Below, in pieces: positions 24,011 to 32,192 of a DNA stretch of 38,002 nucleotides. The translations under genes and the position numbers were made by a program. Under the pieces are notes generated by a model. The model ran no database searches. It was not told where the DNA came from and was given only the letters and a program-made list of their open reading frames with translations. The first letter of the stretch is position 1. The number at the start of each line of letters is the position of its first letter. This DNA is from Luminiphilus sp. (GTDB lineage: Bacteria; Pseudomonadota; Gammaproteobacteria; Pseudomonadales; Halieaceae). The stretch spans positions 1 through 38,002 of the forward strand of contig JAOHHD010000016.1 of the NCBI GenBank assembly GCA_028117185.1. Reading direction: 5' to 3'.

Positions 24011-25273
24011 TTATCGTTTTATAAACCGCAACGAGACCTGCCGATAACCGTGAGAGGCGAAGCTCGGTAAGTGAGAGAGGTCGCTCTCTTGTTCGTTTAA
24101 CGTGATCTGCCCTAACCGTCCCAAAAGCTCCTCAAAAGCAATCCGCGCCTCGATGCGTGCAAGCTCTGCGCCCGCACAGAAATGGGGACCAAAGCCAAAG
24201 CCCATATGGGGCTTTGTCATGGAACGATCAATATCAAATTGTTCTGGGTTGGGAAAAACATCGGGATCCCAGTTAGCGCCAGCCCACAGTGGCACCACCA
24301 TTTCGCCTTCGGTGACTTCTACGCCTTCGAGTTTATCGGCTCGCGTGGCGCGTCTAAAGGTGCATTGAATCGGCGGATCCCAGCGGAGGGCTTCCTCAAC
24401 CATGGCAGGGATATCCGATGGGTTTTCCTGTAGGCGATGCATCAACTCATGATCATTTAACAACACCAACATCGCGTTGCCGATGAGGTTAGTCGTGGTT
24501 TCGTGGCCCGCCAAAAGAATTTGGTCGATGATGGGCAGTAACTCTTCGGTGGTCAGTGGTGGTTCGCCGTCCACCTCGGTATTGACCATAATGCTTAACA
24601 GATCGTCAGTTGGATTTTGGCGGCGCTGCTCAATTCTTGGGACAAAGTAGTCATGCAATTCGACAACCGCCTTGGCGACCTCGCGTCGACGTTCGTGGCT
24701 GAGCATGTCGATATTGCCTGAGATCATTAGGTCACCCCAATGCTTAAAGGTCCAGATGTCGGCACGGTCTACGCCCAAAATATCGGCAATCACCGTGACG
24801 GGGAGTGGAACCGCAAATTCAGGCATTAAATCGACCGATCCACGTGCGATAAACGCATCAATCAAGTCAGTCGTGATGGCGCGTATTTTGGGCTCCAATG
24901 CTCGCACACTGCGTGGGCTGAGGGCTTTCGCGATGAGCTTTCGGTGTCGCGTATGTACGGGGGGGTCCGCGGTAAACAACGCATTCACAATCGGATGCGC
25001 GTGGGCAAGAATGGCTTCCACGTCATCCTGTACCGGCTCAGGATTAATGCCCATATGGCGGGGTCCATGGCCATCTTCTGAGATGCTGGACGAATAGACG
25101 TCAGTGTTTTTGGCGAGGGTAGCCAGTGTCTCGTACCCCGCCACAACAACACCGATATTGGGGTCTCTTCCCAGTCCGCCTGTTTGGTGGAGGGCTTGGT
25201 AGGCGCGATAAGGACACTCTATGTGCTCCGGATCACTAAGATTAATGTCCTGGGGTTTCTGGTCCGTCATCAA
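24011..25273 (-). CDS. Cytochrome P450 (bacterial class I type)
   Basis: Soluble haem monooxygenase, 420 residues, resembling bacterial CYP families that use a ferredoxin partner. Motifs: oxygen-binding I-helix AGHETTT (255-261), ExxR at E294-R297 and haem loop FGFGPHFCAG with the cysteine ligand at 366. The N-terminus is soluble, with no membrane anchor. There is no ferredoxin or reductase gene adjacent, so electrons must come from elsewhere. The substrate cannot be inferred; related sequences act on terpenoids, alkanes or steroids. It is convergent with the DUF47 gene and 134 bp downstream of the SOUL gene on the same strand. Confidence 0.94.
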   Translation of the reverse strand: MMTDQKPQDINLSDPEHIECPYRAYQALHQTGGLGRDPNIGVVVAGYETLATLAKNTDVYSSSISEDGHGPRHMGINPEPVQDDVEAILAHAHPIVNALFTADPPVHTRHRKLIAKALSPRSVRALEPKIRAITTDLIDAFIARGSVDLMPEFAVPLPVTVIADILGVDRADIWTFKHWGDLMISGNIDMLSHERRREVAKAVVELHDYFVPRIEQRRQNPTDDLLSIMVNTEVDGEPPLTTEELLPIIDQILLAGHETTTNLIGNAMLVLLNDHELMHRLQENPSDIPAMVEEALRWDPPIQCTFRRATRADKLEGVEVTEGEMVVPLWAGANWDPDVFPNPEQFDIDRSMTKPHMGFGFGPHFCAGAELARIEARIAFEELLGRLGQITLNEQESDLSHLPSFASHGYRQVSLRFIKR

Positions 25274-25333
25274 ATTGCCACGCTACATGAATAGGCACGC
25301 AGTATAGGTGCTGTGATCGATGAGTGTCACCCG

Positions 25334-25351
25334 AGCCGCTTTGCGGCTTTT
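25334..25351 (+). terminator. Intrinsic-terminator-like hairpin, plus orientation
   Basis: AGCCGC (25334-25339) pairs with GCGGCT (25343-25348) across TTT and is followed by a short T-run to 25351. The orientation is plus, but the flanking genes are both minus strand, so its role is unclear. It may stop antisense transcription. Confidence 0.4.
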
Positions 25352-25407
25352 CGCCAGCGGGTCACAGTGTTGAACAGCGGCCTATCACACCGTGGACGCG
25401 CCCCGCG

Positions 25408-25995
25408 TTAGAAGGCGGCGTCAGTCATGGAGATGGGAACGATGATTTCGTTGCGGCGCAGAAAGGGCAAAGTCCAAGGTGGGTTATATTGATTGAGAGA
25501 AGGTTGCCCTTCGATATTGATATCGCGCTCAGTTAAAAAAGCTTGCAGCACTTGCCAATTCTCCTCCGCTTTGTCCATGTCAGCCCACCCACTGAATTGA
25601 ATCACAGCGGCGGTGTAGCCAGGTGCTTCCCGAAAGGACACGCGATCATCTGCCGGTGTTGGCAAATCCGAAAGGCGATATTCGGCTGGCATCATAAACG
25701 CCATCTCTGCGGAGTCGTCCATGGCGCGCTGAACCGGTGCAGTCATGGCAATTTTCTGCTCGCTACTGTTGCCCCCAAAAATATAGCCAGCGAGGACTCT
25801 GAACCCGTTGTTCTGTCCCTCAGTCATTGTCGTGACGGCTAATATTCTCGGGGCATAACTGCGGAGCTCTATATTCTGCTCTTCCCACGCGGTGACAACC
25901 TCGTACTGGGGTTCTTCAATCGCGGCTGCCATGGGACTCCCGGTTAAGGTCGCCATGGCAAGAAGGCCCATCGCCAATAAGCTGTGCTGGATCAT
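25408..25995 (-). CDS. SOUL-family haem-binding protein, exported
   Basis: Protein of 195 residues with a signal peptide (about 1-25, ending MAAA) and a SOUL/HBP domain across the rest. Family segments are YEVVTAWEEQNIELRSYAP, the IFGGNSSEQKIAMTAPV core and the end FLRRNEIIVPI. SOUL proteins bind haem or porphyrin; the bacterial role is not settled. The export signal implies a periplasmic location. It lies upstream of the P450 on the same strand, but a functional link is speculation. The start is an ATG. Confidence 0.9.
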   Translation of the reverse strand: MIQHSLLAMGLLAMATLTGSPMAAAIEEPQYEVVTAWEEQNIELRSYAPRILAVTTMTEGQNNGFRVLAGYIFGGNSSEQKIAMTAPVQRAMDDSAEMAFMMPAEYRLSDLPTPADDRVSFREAPGYTAAVIQFSGWADMDKAEENWQVLQAFLTERDINIEGQPSLNQYNPPWTLPFLRRNEIIVPISMTDAAF

Positions 25996-26348
25996 GGTAT
26001 TCGCTCAGTAGGGGTGACTGTTATCGATACGGTCGCCCGTTAAAACAGATCATTCTTCACTGCGGCGAGTACATCGAGCTGATATTGGCTGGGCGGCAGT
26101 TGCGCATCGGTAAGCAGCTGCCGCTAGCATGCCATTGCAGTTAGCGACGCATAGACTGTGGGAAGGGCTATTGCTGTTGTAAGGGCTATTGCTGTTGCAA
26201 GGGCAATTGCTGTTGTAAGGGTAATGGTCAGGCTGCTAGACGATTGACGCCATAATGTTACCGACTTGCTCTGCCACCCTGAACTGAGGCAGTACAATGT
26301 ACCCTTGCTTAGACGAGGTCGCCGTGGATAGACAGTGCGGTACTGCTA
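25996..26348. other. 353-bp intergenic region with an 18-bp array
   Basis: No convincing gene. It lies downstream of cysK and upstream of the SOUL gene, both minus strand. It carries the 18-bp tandem array at 26163-26216 and a possible SOUL promoter near 26000-26100 that I could not resolve. A short open frame of about 29 codons crosses the array on the plus strand but has no ribosome site. Confidence 0.5.
26163..26216. repeat. 18-bp tandem repeat, three units
   Basis: Units 26163-26180, 26181-26198 and 26199-26216 share AAGGGC(T/A)ATTGCTGTTG(T/C). Only three positions vary, and a fourth unit begins at 26217 (AAGGG) and then decays. It is in a non-coding region. Confidence 0.9.
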
Positions 26349-27407
26349 TTACCCGGCCGGTGTATCCAATACCGCCGTCGGTGTTGACCGAGCAATCGCC
26401 CATTCGTCAGCAGTCATGACTGCCTCGATATCACCGAATAGCGGGGTAGAGAGGTACCGTTCTCCAGTATCGGGGAGCGTACATAAGATCGTTGAACCGG
26501 GTTCCGCGTGTTTGGCCACTTCTAACGCCGCTGCAAACGTGGCGCCGCAAGAGATACCGCAAAAGATACCTTCCTTCATTGCCAGCGCTTGTGCGGTCGC
26601 AAAAGAGGTTTCCGCCGAAACAGGAATGACCTCATCGATGAACCCTTTGTCGACTGCTTCTTGCGCGACCAGTGGAATAAAGTCAGGCGTCCAGCCCTGA
26701 ATCATATGAGGTGACCAAGCGGGATGGCTGCCGCTGGCAGAGCCGTCTTCCCTGCGGTCTTGAGCTCGACCATCAGCCAGTAGGGCGGCGGTGTCGGGTT
26801 CTGTTGTAATGATCTTGGTGTCGGGTCGCTCTGCTCTTAAGACGCGGGCAATGCCGGTCAACGTGCCACCTGTCCCATAGCCCGACACAAAGTAATCGAG
26901 TCGTTCACCCTCGAAAGCGCTCATGATCTCTCTCGCGGTCGTATTTTCATGCGTGTCGGCATTCGCCGGATTTTCAAACTGTCGAGCCATGAACCAGCCG
27001 TTCGTTTCGGCAAGTTCGCGGGCTTTCGCCACCATGCCCATTCCTTTCTCTGCTTTGGGCGTCAGAATCACTTTTGCGCCCAAAAAGCGCATGAGTTTGC
27101 GTCGCTCAACTGAAAATGTCTCGACCATGATGGAGACAAAAGGGTAGCCCTTGGCGGCACAGACCATCGCGAGTCCAATGCCGGTATTACCTGAGGTGGC
27201 TTCAACGACTGTCTGACCGGGGGACAGTTCGCCGCTTTGCTCGGCAGCCTCGATGATGCCCATGGCTAGACGGTCTTTAACCGAGCCGAGCGGATTAAAG
27301 GCTTCCAGCTTAGCCCACATGGTCACGCCTTCGGGAGCGAGTCGATTAATTCTGACAATAGGGGTATCGCCGATCGTTTCGATAATAGAGTTGAACTTGC
27401 CACGCAT
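26349..27407 (-). CDS. cysK: Cysteine synthase A (O-acetylserine sulfhydrylase)
   Basis: PLP enzyme that makes cysteine from O-acetylserine and sulfide, 352 residues. PLP lysine K44 lies in NPLGSVKDR, the substrate loop TSGNTG is at 71-76, and the phosphate-cup sequence GTGGTLTG and the SCG(A)T segment are present. The stretch AQDRREDGSASGSHPAWSPHM before IQGW is longer than in E. coli CysK, which identifies a known longer subtype. The ATG directly abuts the TAA of the EAL-domain gene, and GAGGG within that gene's end serves as the ribosome site, so the two are cotranslated. Confidence 0.92.
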   Translation of the reverse strand: MRGKFNSIIETIGDTPIVRINRLAPEGVTMWAKLEAFNPLGSVKDRLAMGIIEAAEQSGELSPGQTVVEATSGNTGIGLAMVCAAKGYPFVSIMVETFSVERRKLMRFLGAKVILTPKAEKGMGMVAKARELAETNGWFMARQFENPANADTHENTTAREIMSAFEGERLDYFVSGYGTGGTLTGIARVLRAERPDTKIITTEPDTAALLADGRAQDRREDGSASGSHPAWSPHMIQGWTPDFIPLVAQEAVDKGFIDEVIPVSAETSFATAQALAMKEGIFCGISCGATFAAALEVAKHAEPGSTILCTLPDTGERYLSTPLFGDIEAVMTADEWAIARSTPTAVLDTPAG

Positions 27408-28211
27408 TTAGGAACCCTCATCTGCAATAGGGAATTGAGCTTGAAATTCTAACAGAGGTATCGGTGCGCCTCTGAGAAAACCTTGATGATAGCGGATGCC
27501 AAGATCAATGAGCGCCTTTTCTTCTTCTACTGTCTCGATACCTTCCGCAATGACCGTTACCCCCAAGTCATCGGCTAACTGCCGCATGTTGCGCAAAATA
27601 AGCTGTGTTTTGGTGCTCTGCTCGACGCCCTGAACGAAGCGCCGATCAAACTTAATGCAGTCAATTTCCCAGCAGCGCAGACGATCAAGATTGTTCAGCG
27701 CGACACCAAAATCATCCAGCGCAATCGTAATACCGGGGGCTGATGATGCCAGCGCTGTTAGCCTCTCTGAAATGGCTTCGAGAGTTTTGAGCTCTGCTGA
27801 GACGAGATTCATTTCCGACAGCTCGATAACCAGAGCCGATAACGGCACGGCGGTATCGTGTAAATGGCGCGTGAGCTGGTCGAAGCGCTCTTCAATGAGC
27901 AGTGATTCGGCCACCACATTGATGTGGATGTTGATGGCATATTGGCGCCATAAGACCTGCCCGATCTGCATTCTTGCGTCGCCTAAATAGTTGCAGTAGG
28001 GCGCTGTCCATTCGAGCGCACACAAGCGCGGCAAGTAATCATCGATGGGCACCAGCGCGCTGCTGCCGTCATACCATCGTGCGAGCATTTCTGCGGCAAT
28101 AAGGCGTTGGCTGGTGATATCGAATATAGGCTGGACATGATACGAGAGGGCACCACTCACGATCGCCTCGCAGAGGCGCTTGTCACTGATGTTGGTGGGA
28201 TGTGTGATCAA
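27408..28211 (-). CDS. EAL-domain c-di-GMP phosphodiesterase
   Basis: Stand-alone EAL domain of about 267 residues with no sensor, GGDEF or membrane part. The catalytic set appears intact: E in AEMLARW (variant of EALLRW), N in INIHINV, E in ELSEMN, DDFG, K in CIKFD, E in AEGIE and Q in HQGFLRG. It should hydrolyse c-di-GMP to pGpG. The frame starts at 28226 with TTG; I prefer the TTG at 28211 because AGGA lies 6 nt before it, whereas the first has none. No ATG is available upstream of the domain. It is followed with zero spacing by cysK. Confidence 0.85.
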   Translation of the reverse strand: MITHPTNISDKRLCEAIVSGALSYHVQPIFDITSQRLIAAEMLARWYDGSSALVPIDDYLPRLCALEWTAPYCNYLGDARMQIGQVLWRQYAINIHINVVAESLLIEERFDQLTRHLHDTAVPLSALVIELSEMNLVSAELKTLEAISERLTALASSAPGITIALDDFGVALNNLDRLRCWEIDCIKFDRRFVQGVEQSTKTQLILRNMRQLADDLGVTVIAEGIETVEEEKALIDLGIRYHQGFLRGAPIPLLEFQAQFPIADEGS

Positions 28212-28217
28212 CGACTG
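28212..28217 (-). promoter_or_regulatory. Spacer placing AGGA before the TTG start of the EAL gene
   Basis: On the minus strand AGGA (28218-28221) is followed by six bases and then TTG (28211-28209). This spacing decides the start codon. The first TTG (28226) has only CACTGATTCTTT before it. Confidence 0.5.
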
Positions 28218-28396
28218 TCCTAGCAAAAAGAATCAGTGAGCGCGGTAACAGTGATCGACCGATGGGGTCGGTTAACGGTGCATCACTGCGCCGCGCCACC
28301 ACGTAACACGCTTTAGTAGTAACGCTATCTGAGCCAGTTGTCCATCGCTACTGGTACTCAATCGGTGCAGCGCGCTCCGGCATCTCGGCGGCGCAC

Positions 28397-29446
28397 TCAC
28401 TCAATCGCCTGCAGTGAGGGTGATGTTGTGAGGTCCCTGCCAATTAACAGCGCATAAAAAGTGGCAATGTCCTTGGACGAGGTTTGCCGATTAGTGATCC
28501 ATGCAATCGGTTCTTTGTCTCCGCGCTGCTGATCGAGACCAATGCCCCATAATCCCTCAGTGGATTGGGGCAGTTGTGAGAATCGCGCATCCACAATCAC
28601 CGATGGATCTGTTGGGTCGATCGCTAGCCAGTCATCTGAAAACCACCGAAAACGCGCCACGTCGCGTGCTTGTTGTGTCGACGGCGATAGCCAAGGAAAA
28701 TGTCTGGCCAGGTCGAGCTTTTCGATGGTGTCGCCTTCGTAAATGCGGTCTTCCCATCCGACGCGGATGGCATCGACATGGTAGACACCATTGAAGTCAT
28801 AGATGGATTTCCACACTACAATATTGGCAAAACTGGGTTTAACCTCAAGCCTTGAGGGCGCGTGTCCCCGTGAGGCCACCAACTCCTCAGCGATGGATAG
28901 GGCCCGATGGTGTTGCAAAACGCCGATCAGCAGGTAAGCCACGGCCCAGCTAAACCCCATCATCGCAAAGCGAGGTTGTCGCTTGACCGCGGCAAGTACG
29001 ATCAGTAGGAGGAGTGGCAAAGTCAGTAACGGATCAATGACCGACACGTTGTGCCATGCAAACCGCGCTTGACCAAAGGGCCACAAGAGCTGTGTTCCGT
29101 AGGTGGTACAGGCGTCAAGCAAGCCATGGGTTGCGTAGCCCAGCGCAGACAGTATCCAGGTCTCTCGAAACGACAGTGCTCGCCGGGTAAAAGGGTGAAA
29201 GGCCAGTGCGCAGATCAGCGCACCCAGCGGGATAAAAAAAAGGGAATGCGTGAATTGCCGGTGGAATTCAAGAAATAAAAGCGGGTCATCGCTGGAGCGA
29301 ATCAAGACATCGAGGTCAGGCGCCATACCGGCCAAAGCGCCAACGCAGAGGGCGTAGCGTGTTTTGCGTGCGCCTTGAAACGATTGTGCTGCCGCAGCGC
29401 CGATGGCTGCTTGACTGAGAGGGTCGATGGTCGATCTCCTGGGCAT
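28397..29446 (-). CDS. YdjM/DUF457-type membrane metal-dependent hydrolase-like protein
   Basis: Inner-membrane protein of 349 residues. The N-terminal two thirds hold the DUF457 domain with conserved His/Asp clusters: GMAPDLDVL, HRQFTHSLFF and GYATHGLLDACTTYGTQLLWPF. Several transmembrane helices lie between about 75 and 190. The last 150 residues are soluble, probably periplasmic. The E. coli YdjM relative is LexA-controlled, but I see no SOS box here. The catalytic activity of this family is unproven. It is upstream of the EAL gene's position but separated from it by 170 bp on the same strand, and divergent from the carboxymuconolactone decarboxylase-like gene. Confidence 0.85.
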   Translation of the reverse strand: MPRRSTIDPLSQAAIGAAAAQSFQGARKTRYALCVGALAGMAPDLDVLIRSSDDPLLFLEFHRQFTHSLFFIPLGALICALAFHPFTRRALSFRETWILSALGYATHGLLDACTTYGTQLLWPFGQARFAWHNVSVIDPLLTLPLLLLIVLAAVKRQPRFAMMGFSWAVAYLLIGVLQHHRALSIAEELVASRGHAPSRLEVKPSFANIVVWKSIYDFNGVYHVDAIRVGWEDRIYEGDTIEKLDLARHFPWLSPSTQQARDVARFRWFSDDWLAIDPTDPSVIVDARFSQLPQSTEGLWGIGLDQQRGDKEPIAWITNRQTSSKDIATFYALLIGRDLTTSPSLQAIE

Positions 29447-29628
29447 TAGTGGGTTAAATGGCGTGATGCCCGTCGAGTGTATGCAGTTTGCCGGTCGAAT
29501 TATCGCATGCCCGCGACGCAGTGATGTCAGGTAGGCTTTGCGCGGTGGTTTGCTACTGACTCATAACAAAAGGGACGGCGCATTGAGTCAAGTGGCATGT
29601 TGTCTAACGTGAAGTGAGGGGGATTGAG

Positions 29629-30192
29629 ATGAGAATGAACACACCACGAGTGGCGCCGCTCAATGAGCAGGAGCTGACGCCAGAAATGCTGGATTTGCTC
29701 GGTCCGCGTTTTCGTGCGATTCCGCTATTAAATATATTCCGAACGCTGGCACGCGCGCCGAAGGCTTACAAACGCTTTATGGCTTGGGGTGGCTACATCT
29801 TATCGGACGCCAATGCATTGTCGCCTCGTGATCGAGAGCTGGTGATATTGCGCACCGGCTTTAACTGGAAGTCCGGCTACGAGTGGGCTCAGCACGTTCG
29901 CATTGGGTTGGAGTGCGGCCTGACTGAGGAGGAAGTATCGCGCATCAAGCGGGGTCCAGAGGATGAAGGGTGGAATGAGGGTGACCAAGCACTGTTACGG
30001 GCCACTGATGATTTGACACGGGACGCTTTTATTTCAGATGCCAATTGGCAGCGGCTGTCAGCGTTGTCAGAGAAACAGCGGATGGATTTGGTGATGACGG
30101 TGGCGCAGTACACACAGGTGTCGATGATGTTGAATACGTTTGGCGTGCAACTGGACGAAGACTTAACCCTCGACCCGGACCTCTGTGCGTGA
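29629..30192 (+). CDS. Carboxymuconolactone decarboxylase-family protein
   Basis: Small all-helical AhpD/CMD-like protein, 187 residues from the ATG at 29629. A GTG at 29614 opens the frame, but AGTGAGGGGG lies as a strong ribosome site before 29629, so I choose that. The family core is RDRELVILRTGFNWKSGYEWAQHVRIGLECGLTEEEV, where YEWAQH replaces the CxxC-H of peroxidase-type AhpD. Thiol-peroxidase activity is therefore unlikely, and a lyase or unknown role is more plausible. It stands alone. Confidence 0.87.
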   Translation: MRMNTPRVAPLNEQELTPEMLDLLGPRFRAIPLLNIFRTLARAPKAYKRFMAWGGYILSDANALSPRDRELVILRTGFNWKSGYEWAQHVRIGLECGLTEEEVSRIKRGPEDEGWNEGDQALLRATDDLTRDAFISDANWQRLSALSEKQRMDLVMTVAQYTQVSMMLNTFGVQLDEDLTLDPDLCA

Positions 30193-30480
30193 AATAAGGT
30201 CGTTTCGGAGTGTGATTAGCATATGAGTCCGCGCGTTAGCAGCGCAGGTGGTGTGCCAATCAGAACAATGTGCGATGGACAATGGGCAATGTTTAATGGG
30301 TAATGGTTAATGGTTAATGGTTAATGGGTAATGGGTAATGGGTAATGGGTAATGGGTAATGGGTAATGGGTAATGGGTAATGGTTAATAGGTAATGGACA
30401 ATGCGCAATGTACATAGTGCCGCGGGCGCTGCCCAATGGGTACTGAGGTTTACACAGTAAAGGCTGTAGTGGTGGTGATC
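30193..30480. other. Intergenic region containing the 7-bp array
   Basis: No gene; mostly occupied by the 20-unit 7-bp tandem array (30275-30414). The remaining 66 bp lead to the small secreted protein and are expected to hold its promoter. Confidence 0.7.
30275..30414. repeat. Tandem array of 20 seven-bp units (ATGGGTA type)
   Basis: Exactly 140 bp divide into 20 contiguous heptamers. Units 8-15 are eight perfect ATGGGTA; units 5-7 and 16 are ATGGTTA. The flanking units are more diverged but symmetric in kind (ATGGACA, ATGGGCA on the left; ATGGACA, ATGCGCA, ATGTACA on the right). The heptamer phase excludes a continuous reading frame on the plus strand (TAA recurs). The array ends 66 bp before the ATG of the small secreted protein. 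Confidence 0.95.
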
Positions 30481-30771
30481 ATGAAACGAATGCTCTTTTT
30501 GTTGGCGATTTGCTTGAGTGCGCAAACGGTAGCCGCGGATGGATATCCGTCTGAGTGTGATACCGCTCGGGATCGGGCTAAAAGTAAATATGGTTCGCTG
30601 CGCCATTATTTTAACGCTCTGAATCAATGTATGTCGCGCAATAACGATGAGGCCAGTCAGTGCAAAGTGGCACTCAGCGAGCAGCAAACGGCGCTTGGCG
30701 ACTTTATTTTTGCCCAGCGCGTCGCCAGCGATGTGTGTGGACGAGCGGGCAAAAACCCAGATCTATCGTGA
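30481..30771 (+). CDS. Small secreted four-cysteine protein, function unknown
   Basis: I do not recognise it. Of its 96 residues, the first 20 form a signal peptide (KRMLFLLAICLSAQTVAA). The mature part is about 76 residues with four cysteines (in SECDTARD, NQCMSRN, SQCKVAL and DVCGRAG), enough for two disulfides, and otherwise is predicted helical and charged. Export to the periplasm is likely. The ATG at 30481 is the natural start; the frame opens at 30436 but those residues are not signal-like. It ends 25 bp from the convergent arsC-like gene. The heptamer array lies just upstream. Confidence 0.75.
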   Translation: MKRMLFLLAICLSAQTVAADGYPSECDTARDRAKSKYGSLRHYFNALNQCMSRNNDEASQCKVALSEQQTALGDFIFAQRVASDVCGRAGKNPDLS

Positions 30772-30796
30772 TGATGCTTGGTCGTTGAATCGCAGA

Positions 30797-31144
30797 TCAA
30801 GTAAACAAGGACAAGACGTGCTCAGGGGGGCGGCCCATCGCAGCACCGTTATCATGAACCACGATGGGTCGTTCAATCAGAATGGGGTGCTGCTGCATGG
30901 CCGTTATGAGCTCGTCATCAGCGCTGTTTTTACTCAGCCCCAATGTTTTAAAAACAGATTCCCCGCGTCGCAATAACGCCCACGGTGTGATGCCTAGCTG
31001 ACCGATCACAGTGATTAACTCCGCCTCGGAAGGCGCGTCTTCTAAATAGCGCCGGATGATGGGGTCGATACCCTGTTCTTCGAGCAAGGCGAGTGTTTGT
31101 CGTGATTTAGAGCATCGTGGGTTGTGCCAAATCGTGGTGGCCAT
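30797..31144 (-). CDS. ArsC/YfgD-type arsenate reductase family protein
   Basis: Thioredoxin-fold protein of the glutaredoxin-coupled ArsC family, 115 residues from the ATG at 31144, which has GGGGGAG before it. The longer frame from 31207 is rejected. The active-site segment is HNPRCSKSRQTL with cysteine at residue 11. LLRRGE and ERPIVVHDNGAAMGRP match the arginine and C-terminal segments. It resembles E. coli YfgD more than plasmid ArsC. Arsenate reduction is possible but unproven for this subgroup. There is no ars operon around it. Confidence 0.88.
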   Translation of the reverse strand: MATTIWHNPRCSKSRQTLALLEEQGIDPIIRRYLEDAPSEAELITVIGQLGITPWALLRRGESVFKTLGLSKNSADDELITAMQQHPILIERPIVVHDNGAAMGRPPEHVLSLFT

Positions 31145-31219
31145 GAATCTCCCCCGCAAAAATTGAAAGTATGACGCGCTTAGTTGAGACTTGCGAGCAT
31201 CACACACTAGGTTTCCAAT

Positions 31220-32107
31220 ATGGCATCACATTTTGAACTGGAGCGACTGTCGTTTAGACACGGGCCCCTCATGTTCTCTGCTCAAGCCATGGGCGAGGGG
31301 CCGACGGTATTGTGTTTGCATGGCTTTCCAGACAACGCGAGCACCTTTCGGCACCAGTTACCCGCCTTGGCCAATGCAGGTTATCGCGCCATCTCAGTGA
31401 CACTGCGAGGTTACGAGCCAAGCTCGCTGGCGGCAGATCGAGACTACTCATTAGAGGCTGTTACGTCCGACATTGTTGCGATCATCGATGCGCTTGGCCA
31501 TCCGGTCCATCTAATCGGACACGATTGGGGCGCAGCAGCGGCTTATCGCGTGTCCGCGCAAGCCCCTGACAAGCTAAGGAGCTTGACGACACTCGCGGTG
31601 CCTCATGCTGGGCGATTTGTCCGCGATGGATTGCGCACGGGTAAACAGTTGCGGATGTCTTGGTATATGGGTTTCTTCAACTTGCCCTGGATTTCGGATT
31701 GGTTGGTGGAGCGCCATCATTTTGCTTTTATCCGCCGGTTATGGGCCGCATGGAGCCCCGGATGGCAGCCGGAGCCCGGTGTGTTGGAGGAAGTGATTCA
31801 AACGTTCTCGCAGAACGGCGTTAAATCTGCGGCGCTGCGGTACTACCGCGCGGCGCTGTCGCTGAAGGCGCTCACGACGTCTCAGCAGGAGGCCTATTAC
31901 TGCGTGCCGACGCCGACGCTGGCGCTGTCGGGTGAGCGCGATGGATGCATTGACTCAGCGGTTTTTGAGCGTTTGACCGTGGCTGAAGACTTTCCGAAAG
32001 GCGTGTTATTTCATCGCGTGGCCGGAGCGGGTCATTTTCTCCATCAAGAACGCCCAGACAGCGTTAACGCACTCATTATTGATTGGCTAGCGCGTCATAA
32101 TGAATAA
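31220..32107 (+). CDS. Alpha/beta hydrolase, epoxide-hydrolase-like
   Basis: Soluble alpha/beta-hydrolase of 295 residues. The oxyanion motif HGFP is at 34-37, and the nucleophile is Asp102 in GHDWGAAAAYR, as in epoxide hydrolases and haloalkane dehalogenases. The acid is likely the Asp in SGERDGCID. The general base His lies in AGHFLHQERPD near residue 272. A helical cap follows the nucleophile and contains YYRAALS, where a tyrosine would activate an epoxide. An epoxide hydrolase is the best guess; an esterase cannot be ruled out. It is followed 85 bp later by the PhyH-family gene on the same strand. Confidence 0.87.
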   Translation: MASHFELERLSFRHGPLMFSAQAMGEGPTVLCLHGFPDNASTFRHQLPALANAGYRAISVTLRGYEPSSLAADRDYSLEAVTSDIVAIIDALGHPVHLIGHDWGAAAAYRVSAQAPDKLRSLTTLAVPHAGRFVRDGLRTGKQLRMSWYMGFFNLPWISDWLVERHHFAFIRRLWAAWSPGWQPEPGVLEEVIQTFSQNGVKSAALRYYRAALSLKALTTSQQEAYYCVPTPTLALSGERDGCIDSAVFERLTVAEDFPKGVLFHRVAGAGHFLHQERPDSVNALIIDWLARHNE

Positions 32108-32192
32108 AAAATTGATAAACTAAAGCCGTGCTGGGCCCCACGTGCGCAGGTGCCTGCGCAGTTGTGATGTGATAACGGCAAGGACCTTAAAA

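Noticed and set aside
26158..26250. About 29-codon plus-strand frame across the 18-bp array (repeated AIAVVR)
   Set aside because: It has a GTG start, no ribosome site and no sequence beyond the repeat; more likely non-coding.
30275..30414. CRISPR array
   Set aside because: Units are 7 bp with no spacers and no cas gene nearby.
30307..30687. 126-codon minus-strand frame through the heptamer array
   Set aside because: Its C-terminal Thr-His-Tyr-Pro-Leu repeats are just translation of the 7-bp units, and the rest is antisense to the small secreted protein.
30797..31144. Arsenic-resistance operon
   Set aside because: Only a YfgD-like ArsC is present, with no arsR, arsB or acr3 gene around it.
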